49,334 nucleotides of DNA from an uncultured Clostridia bacterium (GTDB lineage Bacteria; Bacillota; Clostridia; Christensenellales; Aristaeellaceae): contig CAMJPQ010000022.1 of NCBI GenBank assembly GCA_946407745.1, positions 1 through 49,334 on the forward strand, given 5' to 3'. Position numbers and translations under genes: made by a program. The notes beneath the pieces are model-generated. The model made no database searches and had not been told where the DNA came from. It saw nothing but the letters and a program-made list of their open reading frames with translations. Shown here piece after piece: positions 17,071 through 33,458 of the stretch (the first letter of the stretch is position 1; each line of letters starts with the position of its first letter).

Positions 17071-18210
17071 ATGCGCACCCTGTCCATCCTGGGCTCCACA
17101 GGCTCCATCGGCCGCCAGGCGCTCGACCTGGTGCGCCAGCATCCGGACAAGTTTCAGGTCAAGGCGCTCACTGCATACCATCAGCGAGAGGCGCTGTTTG
17201 AGCAGGTGCGCGAGTTCCGCCCAGAGCTGGCTGTGCTTGCCGAGCCGGCGGAAGGCATTCCGGAGGACCTCCGTTTCTGCCGTTTCCTTTACGGTGAGGA
17301 GGGGCTGCTGGCTGCCTCTTCGCAGGTCAATGCGGATATGGTGCTGGTTGCCATCGTCGGCATTGCCGGATTGAAAAGCGTGATGGACGCGCTGCGTGCC
17401 GGCCGTCAGGTGCTGCTGGCCAATAAAGAAGCGCTGGTCACCGGCGGCCATCTGGTCACCGAAGCGGCCGCCTCCTGCGGCAAACCGCTGTTGCCTGTGG
17501 ACAGCGAGCACAGCGCCATTTTCCAGTGCCTGCAGGCCTCCGGCGGCAACCGGCCCGTGCGCCTGCTGCTCACCGCATCCGGCGGGCCCTTCCGCACATG
17601 GACAAAGGAGGCAATGGCGCAGGCCACGCCCGCGCAGGCGCTACGCCATCCCAACTGGAGCATGGGCGCAAAAATCACCGTCGATTCAGCCACCATGTTC
17701 AACAAAGCGCTGGAAATCATGGAAGCCCGCTGGCTGTTTGACATGCCCGCGGAAAAAATCCAGGTGCTTGTGCACCCACAGAGCATCGTGCACTCCGCAG
17801 TCGAATTCGCCGACGGTGCGGTACTGGCACAGCTCGGTGTGCCCGATATGCGTGTGCCCATCGCCTATGCCATGAACTATCCCGAGCGGATGACCACCGG
17901 CACGCAGCCGCTGGATCTGTTCACCGCGGGCCAGCTCACCTTTGAGCCAGGCGACCCTGAGCGGTTTCCCGCCCTTCGCCTGGCCGGAGAATGCCTGCGC
18001 GCGGGCGGCGCGGCCTGTACGGTGCTCAACGGCGCCAATGAAGCAGCCGTGTCGGCCTTCCTCAGGGAGGAGATTCCCTTCGGCGCCATTTCTGAGGCGG
18101 TGGAGGACGCGCTGAACCGGTGCGGGCACCTGCCTGCCGATACACTGGAGGACATCTATGCGGCGGATGCAGCAGCAAGACGCTGTGTCGCGCAGCGCAT
18201 AGCCAAATAA
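17071..18210 (+). CDS. dxr: 1-deoxy-D-xylulose 5-phosphate reductoisomerase
   Basis: 379-residue NADPH enzyme of the MEP isoprenoid pathway. N-terminal dinucleotide fold LGSTGSIGRQALDLVRQHP, NKEALVTGG, the metal/substrate site PVDSEHSAIFQCL and the hinge region HPNWSMGAKITVDSATMFNK are all intact. ATG 17071 follows AAAGGAGG. Indicates that IPP is made by the MEP route, supplying UppS in the same operon. Confidence 0.97.
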   Translation: MRTLSILGSTGSIGRQALDLVRQHPDKFQVKALTAYHQREALFEQVREFRPELAVLAEPAEGIPEDLRFCRFLYGEEGLLAASSQVNADMVLVAIVGIAGLKSVMDALRAGRQVLLANKEALVTGGHLVTEAAASCGKPLLPVDSEHSAIFQCLQASGGNRPVRLLLTASGGPFRTWTKEAMAQATPAQALRHPNWSMGAKITVDSATMFNKALEIMEARWLFDMPAEKIQVLVHPQSIVHSAVEFADGAVLAQLGVPDMRVPIAYAMNYPERMTTGTQPLDLFTAGQLTFEPGDPERFPALRLAGECLRAGGAACTVLNGANEAAVSAFLREEIPFGAISEAVEDALNRCGHLPADTLEDIYAADAAARRCVAQRIAK

Positions 18211-18214
18211 CACA

Positions 18215-19309
18215 ATGTCACTGATTTACATTCTCATTGCCCTGCTGCTGCTGGGCATTCTCATCACGGTGCACGAATTCGGCCACTTCATCACTGCCAG
18301 GCTTTGCGGCATTGCCGTGGAGGAATACGCCATCGGCATGGGGCCGAAGCTGCTGAGCCGTGTCAGCAGAAAAACCGGCACCCGCTTCTCTCTCCGTCTG
18401 ATCCCTGTGGGCGGTTTCTGCGCCTTCTACGGAGAGGACGACATCACCGGGCAGTCCGTCAGCGACCCCCGCGCGTTCGGAAAGCAGCCTGTCTGGAAGC
18501 GGCTGCTTACTGTACTGATGGGTCCCGGGCTGAACTTCCTGCTCGCGTTTGTGGTGCTGCTGGGCTGCAACTGGATCGGCGGCACCGTCGTCACCGACCC
18601 TGTGATCTACGCAGTGGAGCCTGCCTCCCCTGCCGAGTCTTCCGGTCTGCTGCCCGGCGACAGGGTGCTGACCGTCAACGGCCAGGATATGCGGACCGGC
18701 TCGACCGAAGCGTTTACAGCCGCTATCAGCTCCTGGAAGAGCGGCGATCCCCCGCTTCACCTGGTGGTGGAGCGCGGAGAAGAAAACGCCACTGTGGAGC
18801 TTGATGTCAGCCCCTTCTATGACGAGGCGGTATCGCGCTATCGGCTGGGCATCACCGTTTCCGCCGTACCCAGAGAGAACGGCAGCGGCGGATATGTGAC
18901 GGTGCCGATGGGCTTTCCGCAGGCACTCGCTGCCAGCTGGCGGGGCTGTGTCAGTGCCGGCGGCGCGATACTGAACGCGCTGCGAGCCCTTGTGACCACT
19001 GGTGAGGGGTTGGATGAGACCTCCGGCCCCGTCGGTGTGATCTCCCTCGTCTCTCAGGAGGTGCGCGCGGGCGGCCTGGACGCCTTCCTGAACCTGCTGA
19101 TCATCATCTCCATCAACCTGGGCATCATGAATCTGCTGCCCATTCCCGGCCTGGACGGCTCGCGCATACTCTTCCTCCTGCTGGAGGCAGTGCGCCGCAA
19201 GCCCATTGAGCCCCGGCGCGAGGCAGCCGTCAACCTGGCAGGCATGGTCTTTCTGCTGGCACTGATGGCCTTCTTCACTTACCGCGATGTGCTGCGGCTG
19301 TTCCGATAA
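18215..19309 (+). CDS. rseP: RseP-type site-2 intramembrane zinc metalloprotease
   Basis: 364-residue membrane protease. The first helix carries the zinc motif HEFGH (20-24); a single PDZ domain lies around residues 125-200 (VEPASPAESSGLLPGDRVL); the C-terminal helix has the third ligand motif LLPIPGLDGSRILF. Membrane helices flank the PDZ domain as usual. It cleaves membrane-embedded anti-sigma factors or signal peptide remnants; its target here is unknown. Starts 4 bases after dxr, with an RBS weaker than its neighbours. Confidence 0.95.
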   Translation: MSLIYILIALLLLGILITVHEFGHFITARLCGIAVEEYAIGMGPKLLSRVSRKTGTRFSLRLIPVGGFCAFYGEDDITGQSVSDPRAFGKQPVWKRLLTVLMGPGLNFLLAFVVLLGCNWIGGTVVTDPVIYAVEPASPAESSGLLPGDRVLTVNGQDMRTGSTEAFTAAISSWKSGDPPLHLVVERGEENATVELDVSPFYDEAVSRYRLGITVSAVPRENGSGGYVTVPMGFPQALAASWRGCVSAGGAILNALRALVTTGEGLDETSGPVGVISLVSQEVRAGGLDAFLNLLIIISINLGIMNLLPIPGLDGSRILFLLLEAVRRKPIEPRREAAVNLAGMVFLLALMAFFTYRDVLRLFR

Positions 19310-19342
19310 AACAAATCATTCATCAATTGGAGGAAACACAAC

Positions 19343-20626
19343 ATGGTAAGAGCAATTGTTGGCGCCAACTGGGGCGATGAGGGCAAGGGCAAGGTCACCG
19401 ATGTGATGGCGAGCGAGAGCGATGTGGTTGTGCGCTTTCAGGGCGGCGCCAACGCGGGCCACACCATCATCAATGAGTACGGCAAGTTTGCCCTTCATCT
19501 GCTGCCCTCCGGCGTGTTCCATCAGCATGTGGTCAATGTCATCGGCCCCGGCGTGGCGCTGAATGTCGATGCGCTGCTGAAGGAGCTGGCCGCGCTTGAG
19601 GAGCGCGGCGTGCCCACTCCGCAGCTCAAAGTCAGCGACCGCTGCCAGGTGATGCTTCCATGGCATATCGACTTCGACCGCTTTGAAGAGGAGCGCCTCG
19701 GAAAAAACAGCTTCGGTTCCACCAAGAGCGGCATTGCGCCCTTCTACAGCGACAAGTTTGCCAAGGTCGGCATTCAGGTCTGCCAACTTTATGATGAGGC
19801 GCTTCTCCGTGAGCGCCTGTCCATTGAACTGGTCAAAACCAACTGCCTGCTGGAGCACCTGTACCATAAGCCGCCGATTGACCTGGAGGATGCGGTAAGC
19901 TGCCTGAAGGAGCTGGGTGAAAAGCTGCACGGCTACGTGTGTGACACGACCCGCCTGCTGTATGAGGCAAACAAGGCTGGCAAAGTCATTCTGCTGGAGG
20001 GTCAGCTGGGCACTTTGAGAGACCCGGATCACGGCATTTACCCATACACCACATCTTCCTCCCCGCTGGCCGGCTTTGGCTGCGTGGGCGCAGGCGTCTC
20101 TCCCGCTTCCATCAAGGACATCGTTTGCGTCACCAAGGCCTATTCCAGCGCAGTTGGCGCCGGTCCCTTTGTGGTACGGCTCAGCGGTGAGGAGGCAGAG
20201 GAGCTGCGCAAGCGCGGCGGTGACGCCGGTGAATACGGCGCCACCACGCATCGTCCCCGCGATGTAGGCTGGTTTGACGCAGTCGCTACTCGCTACGGCG
20301 TGATGGTACAGGGTGCGACGGAGCTGGTCATCACCAACCTGGACGTGCTGGGTTATCTGGATGAAATCCCTGTGTGCGTCGCTTATGAGACAGCTCAGGG
20401 CGAGCGCATCACCGATTTCCCGAACACACCCGTGCTGATGGGCTGCAAGCCCATTTACGAGAAGCTTCCCGGTTGGAAGTGCGACATCCGCGGCATCACG
20501 GAATACAGCAAGCTGCCCGAGGCCTGCCGCGCCTATGTGGATTTCATAGAAAGCACCTGCGGTGTGCCTGTGAAGCTGGTCAGCAACGGCCCCAAGCGCG
20601 AGGAAACGCTGGTGCGGCAGCGCTGA
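19343..20626 (+). CDS. purA: Adenylosuccinate synthetase
   Basis: 427-residue GTP enzyme that joins IMP and aspartate in AMP synthesis. The N-terminal signature GANWGDEGKGKVTD and the following QGGANAGHTI hold the catalytic Asp and His; GSTKSGIAPFYSDK and the C-terminal GPKREETL segment are present. TTGGAGG precedes the ATG. It ends the operon begun at frr and abuts a terminator shared with the convergent rpoC. Confidence 0.97.
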   Translation: MVRAIVGANWGDEGKGKVTDVMASESDVVVRFQGGANAGHTIINEYGKFALHLLPSGVFHQHVVNVIGPGVALNVDALLKELAALEERGVPTPQLKVSDRCQVMLPWHIDFDRFEEERLGKNSFGSTKSGIAPFYSDKFAKVGIQVCQLYDEALLRERLSIELVKTNCLLEHLYHKPPIDLEDAVSCLKELGEKLHGYVCDTTRLLYEANKAGKVILLEGQLGTLRDPDHGIYPYTTSSSPLAGFGCVGAGVSPASIKDIVCVTKAYSSAVGAGPFVVRLSGEEAEELRKRGGDAGEYGATTHRPRDVGWFDAVATRYGVMVQGATELVITNLDVLGYLDEIPVCVAYETAQGERITDFPNTPVLMGCKPIYEKLPGWKCDIRGITEYSKLPEACRAYVDFIESTCGVPVKLVSNGPKREETLVRQR

Positions 20627-20660
20627 TGCGCTTTGCCCCATGCCTGCACCTACGGAATAC

Positions 20661-20705
20661 AAGAAAAACGATGCTGCTGTCAAAAGCAGACATCGTTTTT
20701 CTTAT
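20661..20705. terminator. Bidirectional terminator between purA and rpoC
   Basis: AAGAAAAACGATG (20661-20673) pairs with CATCGTTTTTCTT (20691-20703), with an inner CTGCT/AGCAG stem. The T run serves purA; the A run on the left gives a T run for minus-strand transcripts. Confidence 0.88.
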
Positions 20706-20722
20706 TGATCATTTAGAAAGCA

Positions 20723-20751
20723 GCAGGCCGGAGAGCATCTCTCCGGCCTGC
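20723..20751 (-). terminator. Hairpin downstream of rpoC
   Basis: Perfect 13-base-pair stem (20723-20735 with 20739-20751) and a CAT loop, 28 bases after the rpoC stop. On the minus strand it is followed by TGCTTTCT, a poor T run, so it may stabilise the 3' end or work together with the hairpin at 20661-20705. Confidence 0.65.
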
Positions 20752-20778
20752 GATGATTGTATGCTGTCAAACAGGTGA

Positions 20779-24429
<3,651 letters not shown>

Positions 24430-24504
24430 ATGGGTTCACACTCCCCTCAGTGGATGCAGATGACAGGAATCATTTCCGCCCTGTTCGTCAGGCAGGAGAA
24501 GGCA

Positions 24505-28302
<3,798 letters not shown>

Positions 28303-28390
28303 TGTAAGCGATCACCCCTTATTCTGTCCCAGTGTCACCGCGTGCCGAAGGCCCGGAAACAGTTTCGCGCAGCCCGTCGGAAATTTCTGC

Positions 28391-28419
28391 TTGCTTTTTT
28401 GCTTGAAGCAGTGTACAAT
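28391..28419 (+). promoter_or_regulatory. Possible promoter of the P-type ATPase gene
   Basis: TTGCTT (28391-28396), 17 bases, TACAAT (28414-28419). This would give a leader of about 195 bases and a transcript crossing the rpoB promoter. An alternative is TTGTGT (28488-28493), 16 bases, TATATT (28510-28515). The 319-base gap 28303-28621 otherwise shows no gene or RNA element that I recognise. Confidence 0.45.
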
Positions 28420-28469
28420 AGGCGTACAAAATAAACCGACAGCAGCAAGTGATACTGATGCAATTTGTG

Positions 28470-28498
28470 ATTTTATCATATTTTCACTTGTGTGTCAA
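28470..28498 (-). promoter_or_regulatory. Promoter of rpoB-rpoC
   Basis: On the minus strand TTGACA (28498-28493), 17 bases, TAAAAT (28475-28470). The leader to rpoB is about 160 bases. I see no ribosomal-protein-type leader structure in it. Confidence 0.8.
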
Positions 28499-28621
28499 CC
28501 GTTTTTTTGTATATTCATATGTTCGTTTTCAAAGCCGTCTTTCCGCGCCGGTCAAACCGCCAAAGTACAACCCGGAGCAAATTTTCTGAGAGCGGCCTGA
28601 TTCGGAGAAAGGCAATACAGC

Positions 28622-31042
28622 ATGCAGTCCAAGCTCTCCCTCCCCACTGAACTGCCGGAGGGGTTTCAATTAACCGATAAGAACGGCCTCACCGACGGCC
28701 AGGTGCTGAAGCTGCGCGAGGAAGGCAAGGCAAACACCGCGCCTGCCGACCAGGGCAAAAGCTTTCTGCAGATACTGTCGGAGAACCTTTTCACCTTTTT
28801 CAACCTGCTGAACATCGTCCTCGGCGTGTGCCTGCTGCTGGTGGGCAGCTACCGCAACATGACCTTTCTTGTTGTTGTGCTCATCAACATGCTGGTCGGC
28901 ACCATACAGGAGAACAGGGCGCAGCAGACAATCCGCCGCCTGCAGCTGCTGAATGAGCCGACAGTGCATGTGGTGCGCAATGGCGTTGAAATCACCTGCA
29001 AATCAGAGGATACCGTGCAGGGCGACCTGATCATACTGCGCGCGGGCGATCAGGTGGTGGCGGACGCTGTTGTCGTCTCCGGCTACGGCCGCGCCATGGA
29101 AAGCCTGCTGACCGGCGAGAGCAACGCCATTCCCAAAGAGCAGGGCAGCTGGCTTTATTCCGGCAGCGCCATCACCGAGGGCCGCCTGACCGCACAGCTG
29201 GTGTACGTCGGCGAGGAGAGCTATGTCAGCCGCCTGACGGAGGAAGCCAGAAAGAGTTCACGTCCAGGCTCAGTATTAATGAAGGAACTGAACCGCCTGA
29301 TTCAGTTCGACAGCCTGCTGCTCGTTCCCCTGGGCATTTTGCTCTTCCTTAAGCAGATGTTCATTTCTCACATTCCTCTGGAGCGCGCGGTTCCCGCCTC
29401 TGTGGCGGCAATGATCGGCATGATACCGGAGGGCCTGGTGCTGCTGACCAGCGTGGCCATGGCCGTTGGCGTCCGGCGGTTGGGAAAAAGGCGGACCCTT
29501 GTGCAGGAGCTGGCCGGCATTGAAACGCTCGCCCGGTCCGACGTGCTCTGTCTGGACAAGACAGGAACCATCACCACAGGCAGAATGGTGGTGGAGAAGA
29601 TGGAGGGTGTGGAGGCCAGCGATCAGGAGCTCCACAACGCGCTTTCCCGCTACCTCGGCGCCTTTGACGAGAGCACCGGTACGCTGGACGCCCTGCGTTC
29701 CGCCGTCGCCTCCGGCGAGGAAGCTCCTTCCGCGGTGGTTCCCTTCTCCAGTAAGCGGAAGAAATCAGCCGCCGCCTTTGCTGATGGCACGGTATTGGTG
29801 CTCGGCGCGCCGGAATTCGTTCTGGCGGAGCGCTACCCGGAGGCGCTGAGGGAAAAGGTCAACGCGCTGGCCTCCGAGGGAAAGCGCGTAGTGGTGCTGG
29901 CGCAGGCCAACGGCGCCATCACGGGTGAATCGCTTCCCCCCATCGAGAGAATCCTCGGCATTTGCGTGCTGGCGGACCAGATCCGCCCCGGCGCCGAGGC
30001 AACTCTCCGCTACTTTGCCATGCAGGACGTGACCGTGAAGGTGATCAGCGGCGACAACCCGCACACCGTTTCGCGTATTGCGCGTGAAGCCGGCCTGGAG
30101 GGCTGGGACAGTTGGGTGGACGCGAGCCAGTGGCGCAGCGAGGAGGACATCGACGAAGCCGCCGAGCGCTATACCGTTTTCGGGCGCGTAACGCCGGACC
30201 AGAAAAAAGCCCTTGTCATGGCGCTGAAGCGCCGCGGCCACCACGTTGCGATGACAGGCGACGGCGTGAATGACATTCCCGCGCTGAAGGCCGCCGACTG
30301 CTCCATCGCCATGGCCTCCGGCTCGGACGCGGCCCGGCACGCTGCGCAGCTGACCCTGCTGGACAGCGATTTTTCTGTGATGCCCCACATCGTGCTGGAG
30401 GGCAGGAAGGTCATCAACAACATCACCCGCACCGCCAGCCTCTTCCTGATGAAGACGCTGTTCAGCATCGGCCTGAGTATCCTGTCACTGTTTTTTCCGG
30501 GAACCTATCCCTTCCAGCCGATACAGATGGCACTGGTCTCCAGCCTCATGGTGGGCTTCCCCGGCTTTGTGCTCTCCTTTGAGCCCAGTACGGAGCGCAT
30601 CAAGTCCGGTTTTCTGTCCACCGTGCTGCGGCGGGCGCTGCCCGGCGGCACAGCCGTGACGGTATGTGCGGCAGCCTCTATGCTGATGGCCCTGTTCGGA
30701 TGGGATCAATCCGTATGCTCCACGCTGGCAACCCTGCTGGCTGGAGTGATCGGCTACGCGGTGCTTGTGTTCACCTGCCTGCCGCTCAGCCGGCTGCGCG
30801 CCGCCCTGCTGGCAGTAGTTGCCGCCGGGTTTGCCGGAGCCGTCATGTTTCTGCCGCGGGTGTTCTTCCTTGTGCCGCTGCAGGGCAGAGCGTGGCTGGC
30901 GCTGGCGCTGCTGTCCGTCGTCGGTGTAGGCATCGTGCTGTCTGTGCGGGCCTTTGACCGGCTGCCCGCTTCACACCGTCTGGAAGCACACCTGCGCGCA
31001 GCCTGGGAGCGTTACGAGAAAAACAGCCGACGAAATACATGA
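28622..31042 (+). CDS. P-type cation ATPase, CtpE/CaxP-like
   Basis: 806-residue membrane pump. Actuator motif LLTGES (near residue 163), the membrane motif MIPEGLVLLTS (about 262-272), phosphorylation site DKTGTIT with Asp312, and the hinge TGDGVNDIPALKAAD are present. There is no N-terminal metal-binding domain and no CPC motif, which excludes copper/zinc P1B pumps. The short P-domain-proximal nucleotide domain and the PEGL motif match P-type ATPase E proteins (mycobacterial CtpE, pneumococcal CaxP), which move calcium. The ion is inferred from this likeness. Divergent from rpoB; the DUF1538 gene starts 30 bases downstream, probably in the same transcript. Confidence 0.88.
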   Translation: MQSKLSLPTELPEGFQLTDKNGLTDGQVLKLREEGKANTAPADQGKSFLQILSENLFTFFNLLNIVLGVCLLLVGSYRNMTFLVVVLINMLVGTIQENRAQQTIRRLQLLNEPTVHVVRNGVEITCKSEDTVQGDLIILRAGDQVVADAVVVSGYGRAMESLLTGESNAIPKEQGSWLYSGSAITEGRLTAQLVYVGEESYVSRLTEEARKSSRPGSVLMKELNRLIQFDSLLLVPLGILLFLKQMFISHIPLERAVPASVAAMIGMIPEGLVLLTSVAMAVGVRRLGKRRTLVQELAGIETLARSDVLCLDKTGTITTGRMVVEKMEGVEASDQELHNALSRYLGAFDESTGTLDALRSAVASGEEAPSAVVPFSSKRKKSAAAFADGTVLVLGAPEFVLAERYPEALREKVNALASEGKRVVVLAQANGAITGESLPPIERILGICVLADQIRPGAEATLRYFAMQDVTVKVISGDNPHTVSRIAREAGLEGWDSWVDASQWRSEEDIDEAAERYTVFGRVTPDQKKALVMALKRRGHHVAMTGDGVNDIPALKAADCSIAMASGSDAARHAAQLTLLDSDFSVMPHIVLEGRKVINNITRTASLFLMKTLFSIGLSILSLFFPGTYPFQPIQMALVSSLMVGFPGFVLSFEPSTERIKSGFLSTVLRRALPGGTAVTVCAAASMLMALFGWDQSVCSTLATLLAGVIGYAVLVFTCLPLSRLRAALLAVVAAGFAGAVMFLPRVFFLVPLQGRAWLALALLSVVGVGIVLSVRAFDRLPASHRLEAHLRAAWERYEKNSRRNT

Positions 31043-31072
31043 ACCTGAATATGCAGGAGGTCGTTCACACAG

Positions 31073-32599
31073 ATGCTGCTGAAGAAAGCGCTGTTTGAAA
31101 AGCTGAAGGAAGCCCTGGCAGCCGTGCTGCCCATCGTGGCGCTGGTGCTGCTGCTCAGCCTGACGGTCGCGCCGATTCCAAGCGGCGTGATGCTCAGCTT
31201 TCTCATGGGAACCGTCATGCTGATTGTCGGTATGATGTTTTTCTCTGTCGGCGCGGAGGTGGCCATGCAGCCGATGGGCGAGTTGGTCGGCGCCAGGGTC
31301 ACCAAAACGAGAAACCTGCGCCTCATCCTGATCCTCGGCTTTGTGCTGGGTGTGCTGATCACGGTCTCAGAACCCGATCTGCAGGTGCTTGCCCAGCAGG
31401 TGCAGGCTATACCCAACATGGTGCTGATCCTCTCGGTTGCCGTCGGCGTCGGTGCGTTCCTGGTGCTGGCGCTGGTGCGCATCCTCTACCGCATACCCCT
31501 GCGGCATCTGCTGTTCGGCTTCTACGCGCTGGTGCTCGCGCTGACCTTTTTCGCGCCGCAGAGCTTCCGCGCCGTGGCCTACGATTCCGGCGGCGTCACT
31601 ACCGGTCCCATGACCGTTCCCTTCATCATGTCCTTCGGCCTGGGCATTGCCGCCATCCGCAACGATGAAAATGCCGCAGAGGATTCCTTCGGCCTGGTCG
31701 CGCTGTGCTCCATCGGTCCCATACTGGCCGTGCTGATTCTCAGCATGATCTACCGGCCGGACGGCGCTGACTACTCCCCCATCCAGGTGACCAACGTCGC
31801 GGACTCCATTGAGCTGCGGGGGCTGTTCGGCGACGGCCTGCCGGATTATATGCGGGAGATGCTCATATCCATTCTCCCCATCGCAGTTTTGTTCTTTGTG
31901 TTCAATTTCGTTATGCTCAGGATCAGCCGCAATCAGCTGTCGCGCATCGGTCTGGGCATTGTGTACACCTATATCGGCCTGACCATCTTCATGACCGGAG
32001 CGAACTACGGCTTCATGCCCGCCGGTGCTTACCTCGGGGAGAAGCTGGGTGAGCTGTCCTACCGGTGGATCATCATCCCCACAGGTGCGCTGATCGGCTA
32101 CCTGGTGGTCAAGGCGGAGCCCGCGGTTTACGTTCTGATGCGCCAGGTGGAGGACCTCACGGACGGAGCCATCACCGGCAGAAGCCTGCAGCTGAGCATG
32201 TGCCTGGGCGTAGGCATTTCGGTGGGGCTCTCCATGCTGCGGGTGATGCTGGGCATCAGTGTGCTGTGGTTCATTGTGCCAGGCTATGTGCTGGCGCTGG
32301 GCATGTCCTTCCTTTGCCCGAAGCTTTTCATGGCCATTGCCTTCGACTCCGGCGGCGTCGCCTCCGGTCCGATGACGGCAGCCTTTCTTCTTCCCATGAC
32401 CATGGGGCTGTGCACCGCGCTGGGCGGCGACCTGGCCACTGACGCCTTCGGCGTGGTCGCCCTGGTCGCCATGACACCGCTTTTGACCATACAGGGTCTG
32501 GGGCTTGTGTACCGCTTGAAAACACGCAGCCGGAAGCAGGCGCCCGCTGTGCAGGATCCCTTTGCTGATCTGCCCAACGACGCCGTGATTGAACTGTGA
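31073..32599 (+). CDS. DUF1538 membrane protein, internally duplicated
   Basis: 508 residues with many membrane helices and two homologous halves. The repeated signature is AYDSGGVTTGPMTVPF (about 170) and AFDSGGVASGPMTAAFLLP (about 423); each half has about six helices. DUF1538 proteins (UmpA/UmpB type) have been reported as two-part Na+(Li+,K+)/H+ antiporters in halophiles; here both halves are one chain, which fits a complete transporter. Substrate is inference. The stop lies 11 bases before a PII-like gene, suggesting that the soluble partner controls the transporter in the way GlnK controls AmtB. Confidence 0.8.
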   Translation: MLLKKALFEKLKEALAAVLPIVALVLLLSLTVAPIPSGVMLSFLMGTVMLIVGMMFFSVGAEVAMQPMGELVGARVTKTRNLRLILILGFVLGVLITVSEPDLQVLAQQVQAIPNMVLILSVAVGVGAFLVLALVRILYRIPLRHLLFGFYALVLALTFFAPQSFRAVAYDSGGVTTGPMTVPFIMSFGLGIAAIRNDENAAEDSFGLVALCSIGPILAVLILSMIYRPDGADYSPIQVTNVADSIELRGLFGDGLPDYMREMLISILPIAVLFFVFNFVMLRISRNQLSRIGLGIVYTYIGLTIFMTGANYGFMPAGAYLGEKLGELSYRWIIIPTGALIGYLVVKAEPAVYVLMRQVEDLTDGAITGRSLQLSMCLGVGISVGLSMLRVMLGISVLWFIVPGYVLALGMSFLCPKLFMAIAFDSGGVASGPMTAAFLLPMTMGLCTALGGDLATDAFGVVALVAMTPLLTIQGLGLVYRLKTRSRKQAPAVQDPFADLPNDAVIEL

Positions 32600-32610
32600 G
32601 GAGGCAGTCG

Positions 32611-33354
32611 ATGAATCAGTCCGAACTGTACCTGATGATGACTGTCACCGGGCGGGACAGGATGACCGATTTTATCCGCCTGTATAAGGACAAGGGGCTC
32701 GAGGTGCACTTTCTTTCTCTCGGGCACGGCACCGCGCAGAAGCGCTATATGCGCCTGCTGGCCCTGGACGGCACGGAAAAAATGGTCTGTATGACCGTGG
32801 TGACCGGCCGAAAATGGCTGGAGGTGAAAAAGGCAATGACCGTCCGCCTGCGCATCAACGCGCCGGGGGTAGGCATTGCCTATGTGATTCCGCTCAGCGC
32901 AGTGGGCGGCAAGCGGGAATTGATGTTCCTGACAGACGGTCAGGGCTTTGAGAAGGGGGCTGAACAGACCTTGAAGGGAACAGAGCAGGAGCTGCTGATT
33001 GTCATTGCCAACCAGGGCTACAACGAGATGGTGATGGACGCCGCCAGAGAGGCCGGCGCGAGGGGCGGCACCGTCATCCACGCCAGGGGCACGGGCCAGC
33101 AGGCCACCGAGCGTTTCCTGGGCATCTCCCTGGCCAGCGAGAAGGACATCGTGATGATCGTAGCCCCCACTGAGAAAAAGGCGGAAATGCTCCAGAAGAT
33201 CATGCAGTCCGCGGGGCCAGGCACACGGGCGGGCGCCATCGCGTTCTCCGTGCCGGTGACAGACACAGCCGGCATGATTCTTCGTCCGCAGAGCGAGGAA
33301 CTGGACGAGGAGCCATCCCAGCCTCCCGCCGCCGATGCCGCTCCATCCGCCTGA
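32611..33354 (+). CDS. Tandem PII-like (GlnB-superfamily) signalling protein
   Basis: 247-residue soluble protein with two PII-like ferredoxin-fold halves. The first (about 4-110) begins ELYLMMTVTGRDRMTDFIRL; the second (about 126-222) is closer to PII, reading ELLIVIANQGYNEMVMDAAR, ARGGTVIHARGTG, KDIVMIVAPTEKKAEMLQKI and a final AIAFSVPVTDTAGM. No Tyr of the uridylylation T-loop is obvious. A proline-rich acidic tail follows. ATG 32611 has GAGGAGG. Its placement behind DUF1538 implies a regulator of that transporter, perhaps reading a nucleotide or metal; the ligand is unknown. Confidence 0.8.
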   Translation: MNQSELYLMMTVTGRDRMTDFIRLYKDKGLEVHFLSLGHGTAQKRYMRLLALDGTEKMVCMTVVTGRKWLEVKKAMTVRLRINAPGVGIAYVIPLSAVGGKRELMFLTDGQGFEKGAEQTLKGTEQELLIVIANQGYNEMVMDAAREAGARGGTVIHARGTGQQATERFLGISLASEKDIVMIVAPTEKKAEMLQKIMQSAGPGTRAGAIAFSVPVTDTAGMILRPQSEELDEEPSQPPAADAAPSA

Positions 33355-33398
33355 TCATCTGGTCCTGTGTTCCTCCCCGCGGCACACCTATGTAAAAG

Positions 33399-33442
33399 AC
33401 CGCAGCTGCCTCCCTTTTCTATCAGAGGCAGCTGCGGTTTTT
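33399..33442. terminator. Bidirectional terminator between the PII-like gene and map
   Basis: ACCGCAGCTGCCTC (33399-33412) pairs with GAGGCAGCTGCGGT (33425-33438), 12-base loop, followed by TTTTT on the plus strand and, on the minus strand, by TCTTTT. Confidence 0.92.
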
Positions 33443-33458
33443 CTATTTTCCCGTCCTG

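Noticed and set aside
28303-28621. Possible structured leader or riboswitch in the rpoB/P-type ATPase gap
   Set aside because: Promoter elements on both strands account for the conserved-looking pieces, and I found no recognisable riboswitch core or strong hairpin with a T run.
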